Shown one piece after another: positions 33,283 through 43,608 of a stretch of DNA of 64,000 nucleotides. Numbering within the stretch: position 1 is the stretch's first letter; each line of letters begins with the position of its first letter. The stretch spans positions 17,142,095-17,206,094 of the forward strand of contig JAKSZU010000004.1 of assembly GCA_026018925.1 (NCBI GenBank). Reading direction: 5' to 3'. The DNA comes from Tupaia tana (lineage: Eukaryota > Chordata > Mammalia > Scandentia > Tupaiidae). The notes beneath the pieces were generated by a model that was not told the origin of the DNA, did not search any database, and saw only the letters and a list, made by a program, of their open reading frames with translations. Both the position numbers and the translations under genes were made by a program.

Positions 33283-33719
33283 TCAAAACTGAACACTTGA
33301 TTTTCACTCCCTGGTCTACTCTTCCTCCATCTTTCCCATGTCAATAAGTGACATTCCTGTTCACTCATTTACTCAGACTGAAACTTGGAGATGTCTTTGG
33401 TTCTTTTCTTAACCTTCCTTTCTATCCATTAGGTTAGGTACATTCTGATTACTGGAGACTGCCCCACTATCTTTACCACTACCCTAGTCCTCACTGCCGT
33501 CATCTTTTATTTGGATTACCATAAAAGAATGATCTTTCTGATTCTATTCTTGGTGCTTCTGCCCTCTATCCTCTCTGTCCTGTGGTATTTTGCACACACA
33601 AGTCATCCTGTAGAACATAAATCACGGCTTGTCACTTTCTTACTCAAAATCCTTCAGTGCCTTTACATCACAATTTAGATCAAAATCCCTAGTGCTTATT
33701 TTGTCCTGTTTGATTTTGT

Positions 33720-33950
33720 AGGAGGCTCAGCTTCTGTGGTACGGCTGCTATCATGCCAAGCTGCAATGCTGGTGGCCACATGGCCAGTTATGGGTTCATT
33801 GGGCCTGAAACATATTGGGCATGTATGTGCCCAAGAGCTTAACAAGCTGGAGGGCTGGGATCATGGCATGGCAAGATCCTATCTAGATTGCTTCTCTTTC
33901 TATCTCTTTCTTTCCTGTGTGTGCACTTGCTTTCTGTCATGAATTAAATT
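33720..33950 (+). mobile_element. divergent tRNA-SINE
   Basis: ctcagcttctgtggtacggc head, gggcatgtatgtgcccaaga body, CT-rich end tttctgtcatgaattaaa. Confidence 0.6.
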
Positions 33951-33952
33951 CT

Positions 33953-34137
33953 AGGGCCAGCAGGTGGCATGGTGGTTGAGGTGCTGGATCTCCCACACAG
34001 CAGACTGCAGTTCGAGTCCCAGACCTGGAGGCTGTTTTCTTACTCCCCCCAACCCCCCCCCCACATGTGTGTGTCTCTCTCTCATGAGCACATATGTCCT
34101 ACAGCAAATTAAAATTAAAAAATTAAATATAAATTTT
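33953..34137 (+). mobile_element. tRNA-SINE, short form
   Basis: agggccagcaggtggcatgg, gcagttcgagtcccag, end catatgtcctacagcaaatt. Confidence 0.85.
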
Positions 34138-34425
34138 TAAAGAGATTTTTGCTCTTGGGCATATTTGGTCACTGGAGAGACAAAGAGAGACAAAAAGTGA
34201 GAAATCACTCCCCAGTGGGATGGCCATGCCACAGTCCCTTCTCCTTCATTCTCCTTTCAGGATTTTGGACATGCATGCATACATGTGAGTTTCAAGCTGC
34301 CGGGTCCATTTTGGACATGCATGCATACATGCCCAGTGTGAGTTTTAAGTTGCCAGGTCAGGCTTCGAACCATGGATGACTACGTGAGAGTCCAGTGGCT
34401 TAACTGCTACACCACCTGCTGGCCT
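34138..34425 (-). mobile_element. tRNA-SINE, long form with internal duplication
   Basis: A 24-bp identical stretch occurs at 34262-34285 and 34308-34331, a 46-bp tandem duplication of body sequence. Confidence 0.85.
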
Positions 34426-34596
34426 CAATAAATAATTCTTTAACAAATTAAAAAAAAAAATTTATGTGGTCTGGCCCTTGGCCTTGTCTCGTTCATTGAG
34501 CCGTAGGCAAACTGGCAGCTTTGGTGTTTCTCAAATATATTAAGCATGCTCCTGCTTGAGGACATTAAAAACAATATAAAAGGAAACTTAGTGTAA

Positions 34597-34775
34597 AGGC
34601 CCAGCTGTGGTAATGCGTGCTGCTTGACACTACAACTTGGTAGGCTGAGGTCACATGGGAGGCCCCCTCTACAGGTGCTGTGGTGTGTGCCTGTAGTCCC
34701 AGCTACCAGAAGGCTACAGCAGGAGGATCTCAACATAGAGAGACCCGGTCTTAAAAAAACAAACAAAAAAAGATT
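34597..34775 (+). mobile_element. tRNA-7SL chimeric SINE
   Basis: ggcccagctgtggtaatgcg head, then Alu-like gtgtgtgcctgtagtcccag and agcaggaggatctcaac with an A-rich tail. Sits inside the L2. Confidence 0.65.
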
Positions 34776-35096
34776 ATTTGAGGACTTTGTAATTTTCCCT
34801 ACCAGAGATGATTTTTTTCCAGATATGTGTACGTAGCTGACTTTCTCGTTTCGTTTAGGTCTCTGTTCAGATATCACTTCCTCAAAAAGGCCATCCTTTA
34901 CCAGCCTTTCTGTAGTACTCCCTTTGTCCCTTTCTTTCCTTCTTTTTATTCATGTCCTATAAACTGGAATTTATGAATCAGAAATTAATATTAGATTCAT
35001 ATTTCTGTACTTTCATTGCCTTTACGATTTTGTACAAAAATCTCTGCCTTTGTTTTTTCTGCTAAATTTTCTTTCATATTTTAAAGCAAACGTTTT

Positions 35097-35354
35097 TCTC
35101 TCTCTCTGTTAATTTGCCAGAGTGTGTGCACTCACTGGTGAGAGGTAGAGAGAGACAGGGAAAGACTTTACCATCTACCTCCATGGTAGATGGTCACGCT
35201 GCAATCCCATTTCCTCCATTTCTCTCTCTCTTGGGGATTTTGAGCATGCATGTACATGCATCTGGTATGTTTTTCAAGCTTCTGGATCTAGGACTTATAC
35301 CATGCAGTTGGTCATGTAGGATCCAGCTGCCTTAACCATGTCACCAGCTGGCCT
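35097..35354 (-). mobile_element. tRNA-SINE, older long form
   Basis: ttgccagagtgtgtgcactc, end catgtcaccagctggcct; followed by (TG)n at 35385-35413. Confidence 0.72.
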
Positions 35355-35380
35355 ACAATTGTTTTTTTAATCTGTCTCAG

Positions 35381-35415
<35 letters not shown>

Positions 35416-35427
35416 TGCAGGAGTGTG

Positions 35428-35614
35428 TGTGGTGGTTTAGACAGGATCTTACTGTGTAGCAATCCTCCTGCTTCAGTCTCCTTAGTAGCTGGGACTACAG
35501 GAATGTACTACAGTGTGGCTTTTGTAGGGTGGGCTGGGAATTGAACCTGGGCCTCCCACGTGGCCTTAGCCTGCTGAGTAGCAGTGTCCAGTACATGCTA
35601 CCACTGCTAGGCCA
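35428..35614 (-). mobile_element. tRNA-7SL chimeric SINE, minus
   Basis: Reverse-strand Alu-like part (agacaggatcttactgtgta, gtagctgggactacaggaat), then the tRNA head with its B box (gggaattgaacctgggcc). Preceded by a (TG)n run. Confidence 0.7.
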
Positions 35615-35757
35615 TGGTACTGTGTTTTCTAAATGAAGGTTTTTGAGTGTCTTGAAAAAAAGTTTTGATCTTGTATTTCTGTTTGTCTTTATGTCTATAG
35701 TATTTCTGTTGCCACATTTAAAAAGTTCAATTCTGACTTGGTAATCATTTCTGGCAG

Positions 35758-36010
35758 TTTTATTTTTATGCTGGAGGGCATGTACTTGCATAAGAGACAG
35801 GGAGCAAAATAAAGAAAACATCCCCTGTTGTGGCTAATCACACGCAATAATTTTTCCTCCGGTTCTCTATCCTGTCAGGAGCCTGGGCATGGGCACGTGT
35901 GTTCAGCATGAGGTCAACAGGGTGGGGACTCAAACTCTGGTCAGCCCTGTGGGATGATCTGGCTTCCTTTACTGTGCACCTGCATGTGCTGCAGTGTTAG
36001 GGCTAGTTCC
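35758..36010 (-). mobile_element. divergent tRNA-SINE
   Basis: ggagggcatgtacttgcat, gagcctgggcatgggcacgt, end agtgttagggctagttcc. Confidence 0.55.
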
Positions 36011-36029
36011 TTTTCTGACAATTTTCATT

Positions 36030-36540
36030 CTCGTTTATACTAAAGACAGTGGGAGGAGGAGGGTGGGAAATGGCAGAGGGCGAGAGGAAGGGAATCAAGG
36101 GAAAAAAGAAAGAAAACATCTAAGGGACACAAAAGTGGAAAATTATTGATTGATGATAATGTCTTTTTTTTTTTTTGAGAGGTTTTTGCTATAGGGCACG
36201 TGCACTTGCCAGAAAGATAGAGAGAGACAGGGAGACAGAAAGTGAGAAATCACCCTCTGGGGGGATGGCCACAGCACAATCCCTTCTCCTCCATTCTCCT
36301 CTCGGGATCTTGGGCATGCACTCACACACACCTGGTGTGAGTTTAAGCCACCGGGTCTGGGACTTGAACCATGGTTGACTACATGGGAATCAAGCAACAT
36401 AGCCATTACGCCAACTGCTGGTCCCACGTATGATAATGTCTTTAACTGGACTAATATACAGTGGATTCATGTTGGGAAAATTCATTTTGCAAGCTGTAAT
36501 GTTACACAGTGGTTGAATGTATAAAAATTTATTTAATTAT
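36030..36540 (+). mobile_element. 5'-truncated 3' UTR of the same HAL1-like family
   Basis: Matches the final 3' UTR unit (gtgggaggagggtgggaaatgg near 36049, aaaattattgattgatgat, tacagtggattcatg, gctgtaatg...cacagtg). A SINE splits it at 36167-36429. A typical 5'-truncated insertion. Confidence 0.75.
36167..36429 (-). mobile_element. tRNA-SINE, long form
   Basis: 14-bp TSD atgataatgtcttt (36153, 36430) within the truncated HAL1-like 3' UTR. Confidence 0.92.
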
Positions 36541-37132
36541 ACAATACTGCAATCTAAAAGGAAAGCACATTAGACACCATTGTGCTTATGTTTGCTTTAG
36601 AAGTTTTTTTTTTTTCTTTCTTTTTTTTGGGGGGAGGGTATAGTGTTAATGGTACTGTTAACATCCTTTCCCTTCCCCTTCCTCTCCCCCAGGAGGAAAC
36701 CACTGTCCTGTGGGTGGTGTGAGTTAAATGTTGCTTTAGAGGGAAGAAACTTCATTGCTAAAGATACTTGTCTGTGATCAAGGTGGAGCTGTATTTGCTT
36801 TTAATTTTTAATAAATTAGCTCCTTACTGTATATATCCTTTTTTATCTTTTTCTCACTCAACGTTGTTTTTTAGAATTATGTATGTCACAGAGAAGCAGA
36901 CTTCTGTAAAGGACCAATAACAAACATTTTAGGCTTTGTCATACTGTCTTTGTTATAGTTACTCAACTCTGGTACTGTAGTATGATAGTATCCATAAAAC
37001 AATACTAAATAAGTATGAATTAGTTGACTATGTTTTAGGTATAGACTTTTAGGTATAGACACTGAAATTAGAATTTCCTATACTTTTTGTATTCTTAATA
37101 GTAAGAATAATTTGTTGTTGTCATTTTAAAAA

Positions 37133-37231
37133 ATATTTATCTATTTGTTTGTTGTGCTGGTTCTGAGACTTGAACCACAGTTGGCCATATGGAAATGCTG
37201 TGCCTTAACCACCATGCCATCTGCTGGCCCC
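37133..37231 (-). mobile_element. tRNA-SINE, head and short tail only
   Basis: Ends ccatctgctggcccc; lacks body and CT tract; TSD aagaataat. Confidence 0.75.
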
Positions 37232-37242
37232 AAGAATAATAT

Positions 37243-37441
37243 TTTGTGGGGCTAGATGGTGGTGTAGTAGTAAAATGTGATGATCTGTGAGGCAGTCCTA
37301 CATGAGAAGGTTCTCAGTTCAAGTCCAGAGACCTCCCTGAGTACCTGGACTGGCTGAAGGCTGGGTGGATCATGGTGTTGGGATGCTGTGGTGGTTGCTG
37401 TCTGTCTCACATTCAGGGAAGAAATAAATGAATAAACTTAA
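37243..37441 (+). mobile_element. divergent tRNA-SINE
   Basis: gctagatggtggtgtagtag, ctcagttcaagtccagag, gaataaactta end; same subfamily as 53640. Confidence 0.6.
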
Positions 37442-37938
37442 AAGTATTTCATGAAATGTTAGTCTTCTGATTTGTTTTCAGTCATTTAAAAATGTAAAAA
37501 CTGTATTTAGCTTCCTGGCTGAACATAATGGGTGATTGTTAGGATTTGGCATGCCAGCTGAGGTTTGCCAGTCCCAATCTATGTTAATAAATTCAGATCC
37601 ATTTCATTAATTTTTAACTGCTGTGCGCATTACTTTAAATGACAGTGTATTCATTCTCATAATGGAGTAGATTATTTTCTTGTCCCTCTTATAGTGCTGT
37701 AGAAAATAGCCTTTGGCTTATCTCCTTGTGCATATGTGTAAGCATTTCTCTTGCTGGGTATTACTGCCAAATTGCTTTCTAAAGTGGTTGTACTATTGTA
37801 ATTTGTACTTTGATCAGTGATATTCCCTGTGTCCTCGCCAACTCTTGATGTTATCATATTACTACCTTTTGTTAATTTACTAGATTTAAAAGGCATCTCA
37901 ATGTTTTAAATCTATATCCCTGATTATTAGGCTGAGTT

Positions 37939-38509
37939 TTTTTTTTTTTTTGTTTGTTTGTTTTTTTTTTTTAAAGAGAGAGAGTTTTGTGGGACCAGCA
38001 GTTGGCGTAATGGCTATGTAGCTGGACTCCCACGTAGTCAACCATGGTTCTAGTCCTGGACCCGGTGGCTTAAACTCACGCCGGATGCATGTGTGTGCAT
38101 GCCCAAGATCCCGAGAGGAGAGTGGAGGAGAAGGGATTGCGGTGTGGCCATCCCCCCCCCGGGGGGGGGGGTGATTTCTCTCTTTCTGTCTCTCTGTCTC
38201 TCTCTGTCTGGTGAGCGCACGCACTGTATAGCAAAAACTTCTCCAAAAAATAAAAGAGAGAGAGTTTTGCTATAGGGCTTGTGCACTCACTGGAGAGACA
38301 GAGGGAGACAGACAGAAAGCGAGAAATCACCCCCCACTCCCCCACGGGGGATAGTCACACTGCAATCCCTTCTCCATTATCCTCTTGGGATTTTGGACAT
38401 GTGTGCACACATGCCCGGCGTGAGTTTTAAGCTACTGGGTCTGGGACGTGAACCACGGTCGACTATGTGGGAGTCAAGCAACTTAACCATTACGCCATCT
38501 GCTGGTCCC
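37939..38509 (-). mobile_element. tRNA-SINE, long form, split by an opposite copy
   Basis: Outer copy: poly(T) to agagagttttg, interrupted, then resumes at ctatagggcttgtgcactc to catctgctggtccc. Confidence 0.9.
37990..38254 (+). mobile_element. tRNA-SINE, long form, nested inverted
   Basis: TSD aaagagagagagttttg (37973, 38255); inserted in opposite orientation into the outer copy. Confidence 0.93.
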
Positions 38510-38587
38510 AGTTGAGAATTTTTTTAGATACAATATTTATTGTTTATTTGGATTTTCTGTCTTCTGTGACTTGCTTGTGCATGTGCT

Positions 38588-38838
38588 TTTTTTTAGTTTG
38601 CCTTAAGGCATGTGCACATGCTGGAGAAAGGGAGGGGCCAGGAATGAGAAATCACTCCTCAGGAGGATGGCCATGCTGCAGTCCCTTCTTCATTTTCCTC
38701 TCGGGATTTTTTTTTTGGCACTCACACAGATACATATACTTGGTGTGATTTTCAAGCTGCTGGGTCCGGGACTTGAACTCTGTGGGATTGGCTATGTGAG
38801 ATCCAACACCTTTAACCACCATTACGCCTGCTGGCCCT
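38588..38838 (-). mobile_element. tRNA-SINE, older long form
   Basis: ttgccttaaggcatgtgcac, ctgctgggtccgggacttg, end acgcctgctggccc. Confidence 0.8.
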
Positions 38839-38842
38839 TTTC

Positions 38843-39076
38843 TTTCTTTTTAAAAAATTTGCCAGTAGTCTTGTGCACTCACCAGAGGGAGAAAGCTTCC
38901 CTTTCAATGACGTATTGTCACACTGTAATCCCTTTTCCTCTGTTTCTCCCTCCTGTTAGGATTCTGGCCAGGCTTTACTTGTGCCTTGTGTGTTTTTCAG
39001 TCTTCCAGAGCTGGGGTTCAAACCCTGGTTGGCCTTGTGGGATCTAGCTCCCTTTACTAGGCTACAGGGCTGGCCT
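38843..39076 (-). mobile_element. divergent tRNA-SINE
   Basis: ttgccagtagtcttgtgcac, ggggttcaaaccctggtt, end aggctacagggctggcc; ends about 100 bp before exon 2. Confidence 0.65.
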
Positions 39077-39176
39077 GGCACTTTTTAACTGTAAGGAATA
39101 TTGTAGAGATGTTTAATGTAAAATTCTTATACTTCAGAGGATAAAGACTTACCTTATTCTCTTTTTCTCTTTGAAG

Positions 39177-39324
39177 GATATGGTCACTGGACTTAGTCCC
39201 CTGCTCTTTAGGAAACTCAGTAATCCTGACATATTTTCGTCCACTGGAAAAGCTAAACTCCAACGACAACTTAGTCAAGATGACTGTAAGTTACGAAGAG
39301 GAAGCCTGGCCAGTTCTCTGTCAG
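39177..39324 (+). CDS. MAST2: MAST2 coding exon 2 (residues 61-110, last codon split)
   Basis: The 148-nt exon follows a pyrimidine tract and acceptor ...ctctttgaag| and ends at the near-perfect donor TCAG|gtaagt. It encodes DMVTGLSPLLFRKLSNPDIF and continues through RQLSQDD and RRGSLASS. It starts in phase 0, matching exon 1, and leaves one base (g) of a glycine codon for exon 3. RQLS and RRGS are basophilic-kinase-type (R-x-x-S / RRxS) sites, typical of the serine-rich MAST N-terminal region; their phosphorylation is inference. Identity rests on recognition of the MAST2 N terminus and on reading-frame continuity across three exons. Confidence 0.95.
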
Positions 39325-39671
39325 GTAAGTATATCATTTTGTTTTTCAGAGAAGTGTAGGACTGTGTTGTCGGTATTTAAGGACATATCAATCGGCCTGG
39401 CGTTTTGGCAGTTTCGTCTGTATAGACACTTACAGGTGAGGCTGTCTTCCACTCATGGAATCTGGCGAACCTAAGCCTGACAGATATTTTTTGCTTGGCT
39501 ACAGCTACTAGTTACTCACTTTCAATGTGAGTTTTGCACTCTGCCTTCCTGTAGACTTCTCATCTTTTGCTTCTTTTGATTTACTTTTTTCTTCATTCCC
39601 CAAATCTAAAGCGCCTGATGCCTCCCTGTCTTCTCCAAAGAAAAGTCATTTAAGAAATTTGAGGAGGAGAT
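39325..39671. other. intron 2 start, no repeat seen
   Basis: Unique-looking sequence next to the exon 2 donor. Confidence 0.4.
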
Positions 39672-39929
39672 GGGACCAGCAGATGGCGTAGTGGTTACAT
39701 TGCTGGACTTCCACATGGCCGACTGTGGTTTGGGTCCTGGACTTGGTGGCTTGAAACTCAAGCCAGGGGCGTGTGCATGTGTGCCCAAATCCCAAGAGGA
39801 GAATGGAGGAGAAGGGATTGTGGTGTGGTTAGCCTTCTGGGGATGATTTCTCACTTTCTGTCTCTCTCTTTCTCTGGTGAGCACACATGCCTTACAGCAA
39901 AAATCTCTCTTAACAAAAAAAAAAAAAAG
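39672..39929 (+). mobile_element. tRNA-SINE, long form
   Basis: TSD agaaatttgagg; gggaccagcagatggcgtag head. Confidence 0.9.
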
Positions 39930-40122
39930 AAAGAAATTTGAGGGGGAGAAAATACACACACATACACTGAAGTCAAGGTTCAAATAGGAAACAATTAAAT
40001 GTGACATAATTTTAATCAGTAAAGTATGGAAAAAGAGAGTTCATTTGACGTTAGCTAAAAATAGTTAGTAGAGAAGAAATTGTAATCTCACCATACTCCT
40101 TTGTTTAGTAGTAAACAATTTT

Positions 40123-40370
40123 TTTGTAGAGGTTTTTGCTCTAGGGTGCATGCACTTGCCAGAAAGACAGAGACAGACAGAGAGATAGAAAGTGAGATAC
40201 CACTCCCCAGGAGGGATGGCCACGCCACAATCCCTTCTCCTTCATTCTCCTCTCGGGATCTTGGGCGTGCACGTGCCCAGCGTGAGTTGAAGCCACTGGG
40301 TCCAGGACTCAAACTGTGGCTGACTACATAGGAGTCCAGCGACATAGCCATTATGCCAACTGCTGGTCCC
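40123..40370 (-). mobile_element. tRNA-SINE, long form
   Basis: 16-bp TSD agtagtaaacaatttt (40107, 40371). Confidence 0.93.
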
Positions 40371-40449
40371 AGTAGTAAACAATTTTCAGTGGTTTCTTTA
40401 AAGCTTATTTCTTCTGTGTGAGAGAGAGACATCAACACTACCACAGCAG

Positions 40450-40706
40450 GTTTTTTTAAGAGAGATTTTTGCTATAGGGCATGTGCACTTGCCAGAGAGA
40501 CTGAGAGAACAGACGGAAAGTGAGAAATCACTCCCAAGAGGGGATGACCATGCTGCAATTCCTTCTCCTCCATTCTCCTCTTGGGAGTTTGGACATGCAT
40601 GCACAGGTGTTCAGTGTGAGTTTTAAGCTGCTGGGTCCGGTACTTGAACCACGGTCCACTACATGGAAGTCTAGTGACGTAACCATTATGTCTCCTGCTA
40701 GTCCTC
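40450..40706 (-). mobile_element. tRNA-SINE, long form
   Basis: ttgctatagggcatgtgcac, end ctcctgctagtcct; appears to split an older SINE (40425-40449, 40707-40885). Confidence 0.85.
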
Positions 40707-40885
40707 TCAACAGGGTCTTGATGCTGAGGTTCACTTCTCGCCTCAGCCAAGTCCAGGTCATAGTCACGCATGTGCCTGGTGTACTCAGGAAGGTCTCTGG
40801 ATGTGATCCTGGAACATTCCCATGAGAGTCAGCCTTGCAGAGCTTTGCTTTTTACCACTGGATCACTGTTCTGATTCCTAATTTC
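40707..40885 (-). mobile_element. divergent tRNA-SINE fragment
   Basis: cagggtcttgatgctgaggt, ggtctctggatgtgatcctg; shares sequence with 50637-50800. Confidence 0.5.
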
Positions 40886-41115
40886 TTCTTTTTTTCCTGC
40901 CCTTTTTCAGAGCTATTCCTTTGACTTTGTCTTCTCACTCTTATATTGAAATTTTATTTTGCCAGTCATGTATTTAATAATTTAGAGTTATTTATTGTTT
41001 GCCTTTTCATAGCATTCTGTTTTCATTTTAGGGATATAATGATCTTCTAATTTCCCGAGAATAAATAGATTTTTGAAGTATGGATTAAATTTTTTATAGA
41101 AGTTGTTTATGTGGA

Positions 41116-41358
41116 GGGGCCAGCAGGTGGCATGGTGGTTAAGGCTATGGATCCCCACATTCCTGACTGTGGTTTGAGTCTTGGACCTTGTGACTTGAAA
41201 CTCATGCCAGTGTATGTGCGTGTGCGTCCAGGATCCCAAGGAGAGAATGGAAGAGGAGACTGCTGTGGCCTCCCCCTGGGGGTGATTTCTCACTTTCTCT
41301 CTCTCTGTCTTTCTCTGAGAGCACACACAGCCTGTGGCAAAAACCTAAAAAAAAGACT
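41116..41358 (+). mobile_element. tRNA-SINE, long form
   Basis: TSD tttatgtgga (41106, 41359). Confidence 0.9.
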
Positions 41359-41467
41359 TTTATGTGGACCAGCTCTTTCTTTTGATCATTAACAACTAGA
41401 ATCCAGTGCTTTGATTTGAAACTCTAAGTCCTTTTTTGAGCATTGTGGAAATAAGACTGTGTTTGAC

Positions 41468-41648
41468 GAAATCACCCCTGGTGGGATGGCCACATGGCAG
41501 TCCCTTCTCCTGCATTCTCCTCTTGGGATTTTGGGCATGCACACACATGCGCCCAACGTGGTTTTTCAAGCCTCCTGCTCTGGAATTCAAACTGCGATTG
41601 TCCATGTGGGAAACCAGTGCCTTAGCTACCCTGCCTCCTGCTGCTCCC
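41468..41648 (-). mobile_element. tRNA-SINE, long form, 3' end missing
   Basis: Starts inside the body at aaatcacccctggtgggatg, lacking the CT tract and A tail; head end ctcctgctgctccc. Confidence 0.75.
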
Positions 41649-41734
41649 CTATATGCCTATTATAGCTTGTACTTTTCTTTGTAACATTTGTTCTGGGTAT
41701 GGTCCACTTATCTGCTTTAGATTTTCCTCAGATT

Positions 41735-42270
41735 TTTTTTACTTCTACATAGTCAGTGTCTACCTTTCTGTCTCTTATTATAGCCCTGTTTGTTCATTTA
41801 TTTTACGGAGCAAGAAGGCCATGTAGATACAGACCGTGCTCACTTTGTTCTGCTTGGAGTTCTCCTTCCTTTATTCTGTGATGCCTTTGCACTGTCCGAT
41901 CACCAGAATCGTAGTTCATTATAAACCTCAATTCACCCAGTCCCAGGCATTTCCACCAATAATAATGGTCTACAATAATGGACTAAGATGACTTTTAGTC
42001 ATTAGATGTGTTCATTGAAAACCTAATTCCTTCATGGTGTCCCATGGTGGAGACTTGGTGACAATGTCATTAGCATGGGCACCTATGATTGAGTTCTTGC
42101 GGGTATATAAGGAGAGGAAATGAGATCAGAATTGTTTTACTTCTTCATAATCGGTGTCTATCTTTCTGTCTCTTATTATAGTCCTTGTTTATTCATTTAT
42201 TTTACTTCTTTACGCTCATTTTTATGGAGTTTCCTGGAGGAATAAAGATGAAAGCATATGCTCAGTCTGC
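41735..42270 (+). repeat. LTR-like unit with ~70-bp direct repeats
   Basis: 41735-41806 and 42135-42205 are similar direct repeats (both contain ctttctgtctcttattata). Between them, a TATA-like gggtatataaggag lies at 42101, and aataaag follows at 42241. Could be a degenerate LTR or a local duplication. Confidence 0.4.
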
Positions 42271-42516
42271 CATCTTTAACTGGGAATATTTTATGCTTGA
42301 ATTATTGTAAGAATAGTAACTAGAATTTTTAAGAGGTTTTCTTTTGTGTGTGTTGTTACTAAAAGGCTAGTAGTTGTACTTGTTCATATGGTTCCTTCTG
42401 CTGTGTTTCCCTCAGATTCTTGGCAGTGCTTCATATGCTTTAAGCCCTCACTGGAATATGCCCAATAGGTTTCTTCTGCAGTTGTATAAGCTTTTATTCC
42501 CCAACAGGCCCTTTTT

Positions 42517-42794
42517 CTTTTTCCCCCCTTATTTTGTAGAGAGGTTTTTGCTACAGGGCACATGCGCTCACCAGAGAGATAGAAATAGAGTGACAGAAAG
42601 CAAGAAATCATCCCCCTGGGGGGATGGCCACTCCATCCCTTCTATTCTGTTCTCCTCTCAGGATTTTGGGCATACATGCACACACATGCACACACACAAT
42701 CCCGGCATGAGTTTTAAGCCGCAGAGTCCAGGACTCAAACCGTAGTCGACTATGTGGGAGTCCAGCGACGTAACCATTACGCCATCTGCTGATC
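42517..42794 (-). mobile_element. tRNA-SINE, long form
   Basis: TSD ccaacaggccct (42501, 42795). Confidence 0.9.
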
Positions 42795-42989
42795 CCAACA
42801 GGCCCTCTTTCAAAGAGAGTTAAGATACTAGCCTTTGTATGTATGCATAGGATAAGTTAACAAGCTAGCCTGCCTGTAGAACATGCAGGTGAAGAGTACG
42901 TAGGTTGAAAACCAAACATTTACAGCATGAAGGAAACAAAATAGGCTCTATTCGCTGGGCTTGTGCAAGTTTTGAGTAGAAAATTATCA

Positions 42990-43174
42990 TTATCATCATC
43001 ATCATTATTATTTGTGGAGGACGTATGGAAAGTCAGGACAATCAAGTCCTAACACAGGAATCCTTGGAGTACATCCTGTCCCTGCCCACTAAGACCAAGT
43101 TCCAAAACATGAACCTTTGATGGACAAATTGTTATCTAAACCATTAGCAGAGGATTCCCAGTTAAGAGTACATT
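42990..43174 (+). repeat. old interspersed repeat, 3' part
   Basis: aagaccaagttccaaaacat and the following accattagcag match the end of the repeat at 9.9-10.5 kb. Preceded by a short (ATC)n run. Confidence 0.45.
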
Positions 43175-43187
43175 TGAGAGGAGACTT

Positions 43188-43332
43188 GGGGCTGACGGGT
43201 GGTGTGGTGGTTAAGGTGTTAGACTTCCACATAACCAACTGCAGTTCAAGTCCCAGACCTGGTAGCTTGCTTTCACACTTTCCCTTTTTCTCTCTGGTCA
43301 AATTGAAAAAAAAAAAAAAAAGAAAAAGATAA
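43188..43332 (+). mobile_element. tRNA-SINE, short form
   Basis: 13-bp TSD tgagaggagactt (43175, 43333). Confidence 0.92.
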
Positions 43333-43367
43333 TGAGAGGAGACTTTACTTGAGAGATAATTAGATTT

Positions 43368-43608
43368 CTTTTTAAGAGATTTTTGCCTTAGGGTGCATGC
43401 ACTCCAGAGACAGAGACAGTGACAGGGAAAGTGAGTAAAACACCCGGGGAATGGCCATGTTGTAGTCCCTTCTATATTCTCCTCCTGGGATCTTGAGCAT
43501 GTGTGCACACGGCCTAGCATGATTTTGAAGCTGTTGAATCTAGGACTCGAACTGCAGTCAGCTGTATGGGAGTCCAACTATGTAACCCCTATGCCATCTG
43601 CTGGTCCT
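43368..43608 (-). mobile_element. tRNA-SINE, long form
   Basis: ttgccttagggtgcatgcac, end ccatctgctggtcct. Confidence 0.83.

Larger units (their letters stand above)
32667..34960 (+). mobile_element. long L2 LINE, SINE-interrupted
   Basis: Segments 32667-33071, 33283-33719 and 34840-34960 read as consecutive L2 3' coding sequence (cttaacatatctaaaactga; tcaagtcatcctgtagaac-type block; aggtctctgttcagatatca). SINEs fill 33072-33282 and 33720-34775, so this is one old element split by later insertions. All frames are broken. Confidence 0.65.
36885..37590 (+). mobile_element. hAT-Charlie MITE, interrupted
   Basis: agacttctgtaaaggacca, cattttaggctttgtcat, gttactcaactctggtact, and an end like gaggtttgccagtccc. 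A short-form SINE fragment and a divergent SINE are inserted between 37133 and 37441. Confidence 0.5.
36770..38587 (-). mobile_element. old LINE-1 3' UTR, interrupted
   Basis: L1M-type 3' UTR pieces at 36770-36884, 37600-37938 (ccaaattgctttctaaagtg, tcctcgccaactcttgatg) and 38510-38587 (gttgagaattttttta, ttatttggattttctg). They are interrupted by a hAT MITE, SINEs and a nested SINE pair. Confidence 0.6.
18505..39176 (+). other. MAST2: MAST2 intron 1 (about 20.7 kb)
   Basis: Bounded by gtaggg and ctctttgaag. Contains many SINEs, a U6 pseudogene, an ORF2-less LINE-1 derivative, an L2, hAT and old L1 fragments listed separately. The first kilobase after exon 1 (18560-19490) is repeat-poor, leaves the CpG island gradually, and is the most likely part to hold intronic regulatory sequence. 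Confidence 0.9.

Noticed and set aside
34440-34877. 145-codon minus-strand frame
   Set aside because: Lies over a chimeric SINE and L2 sequence.
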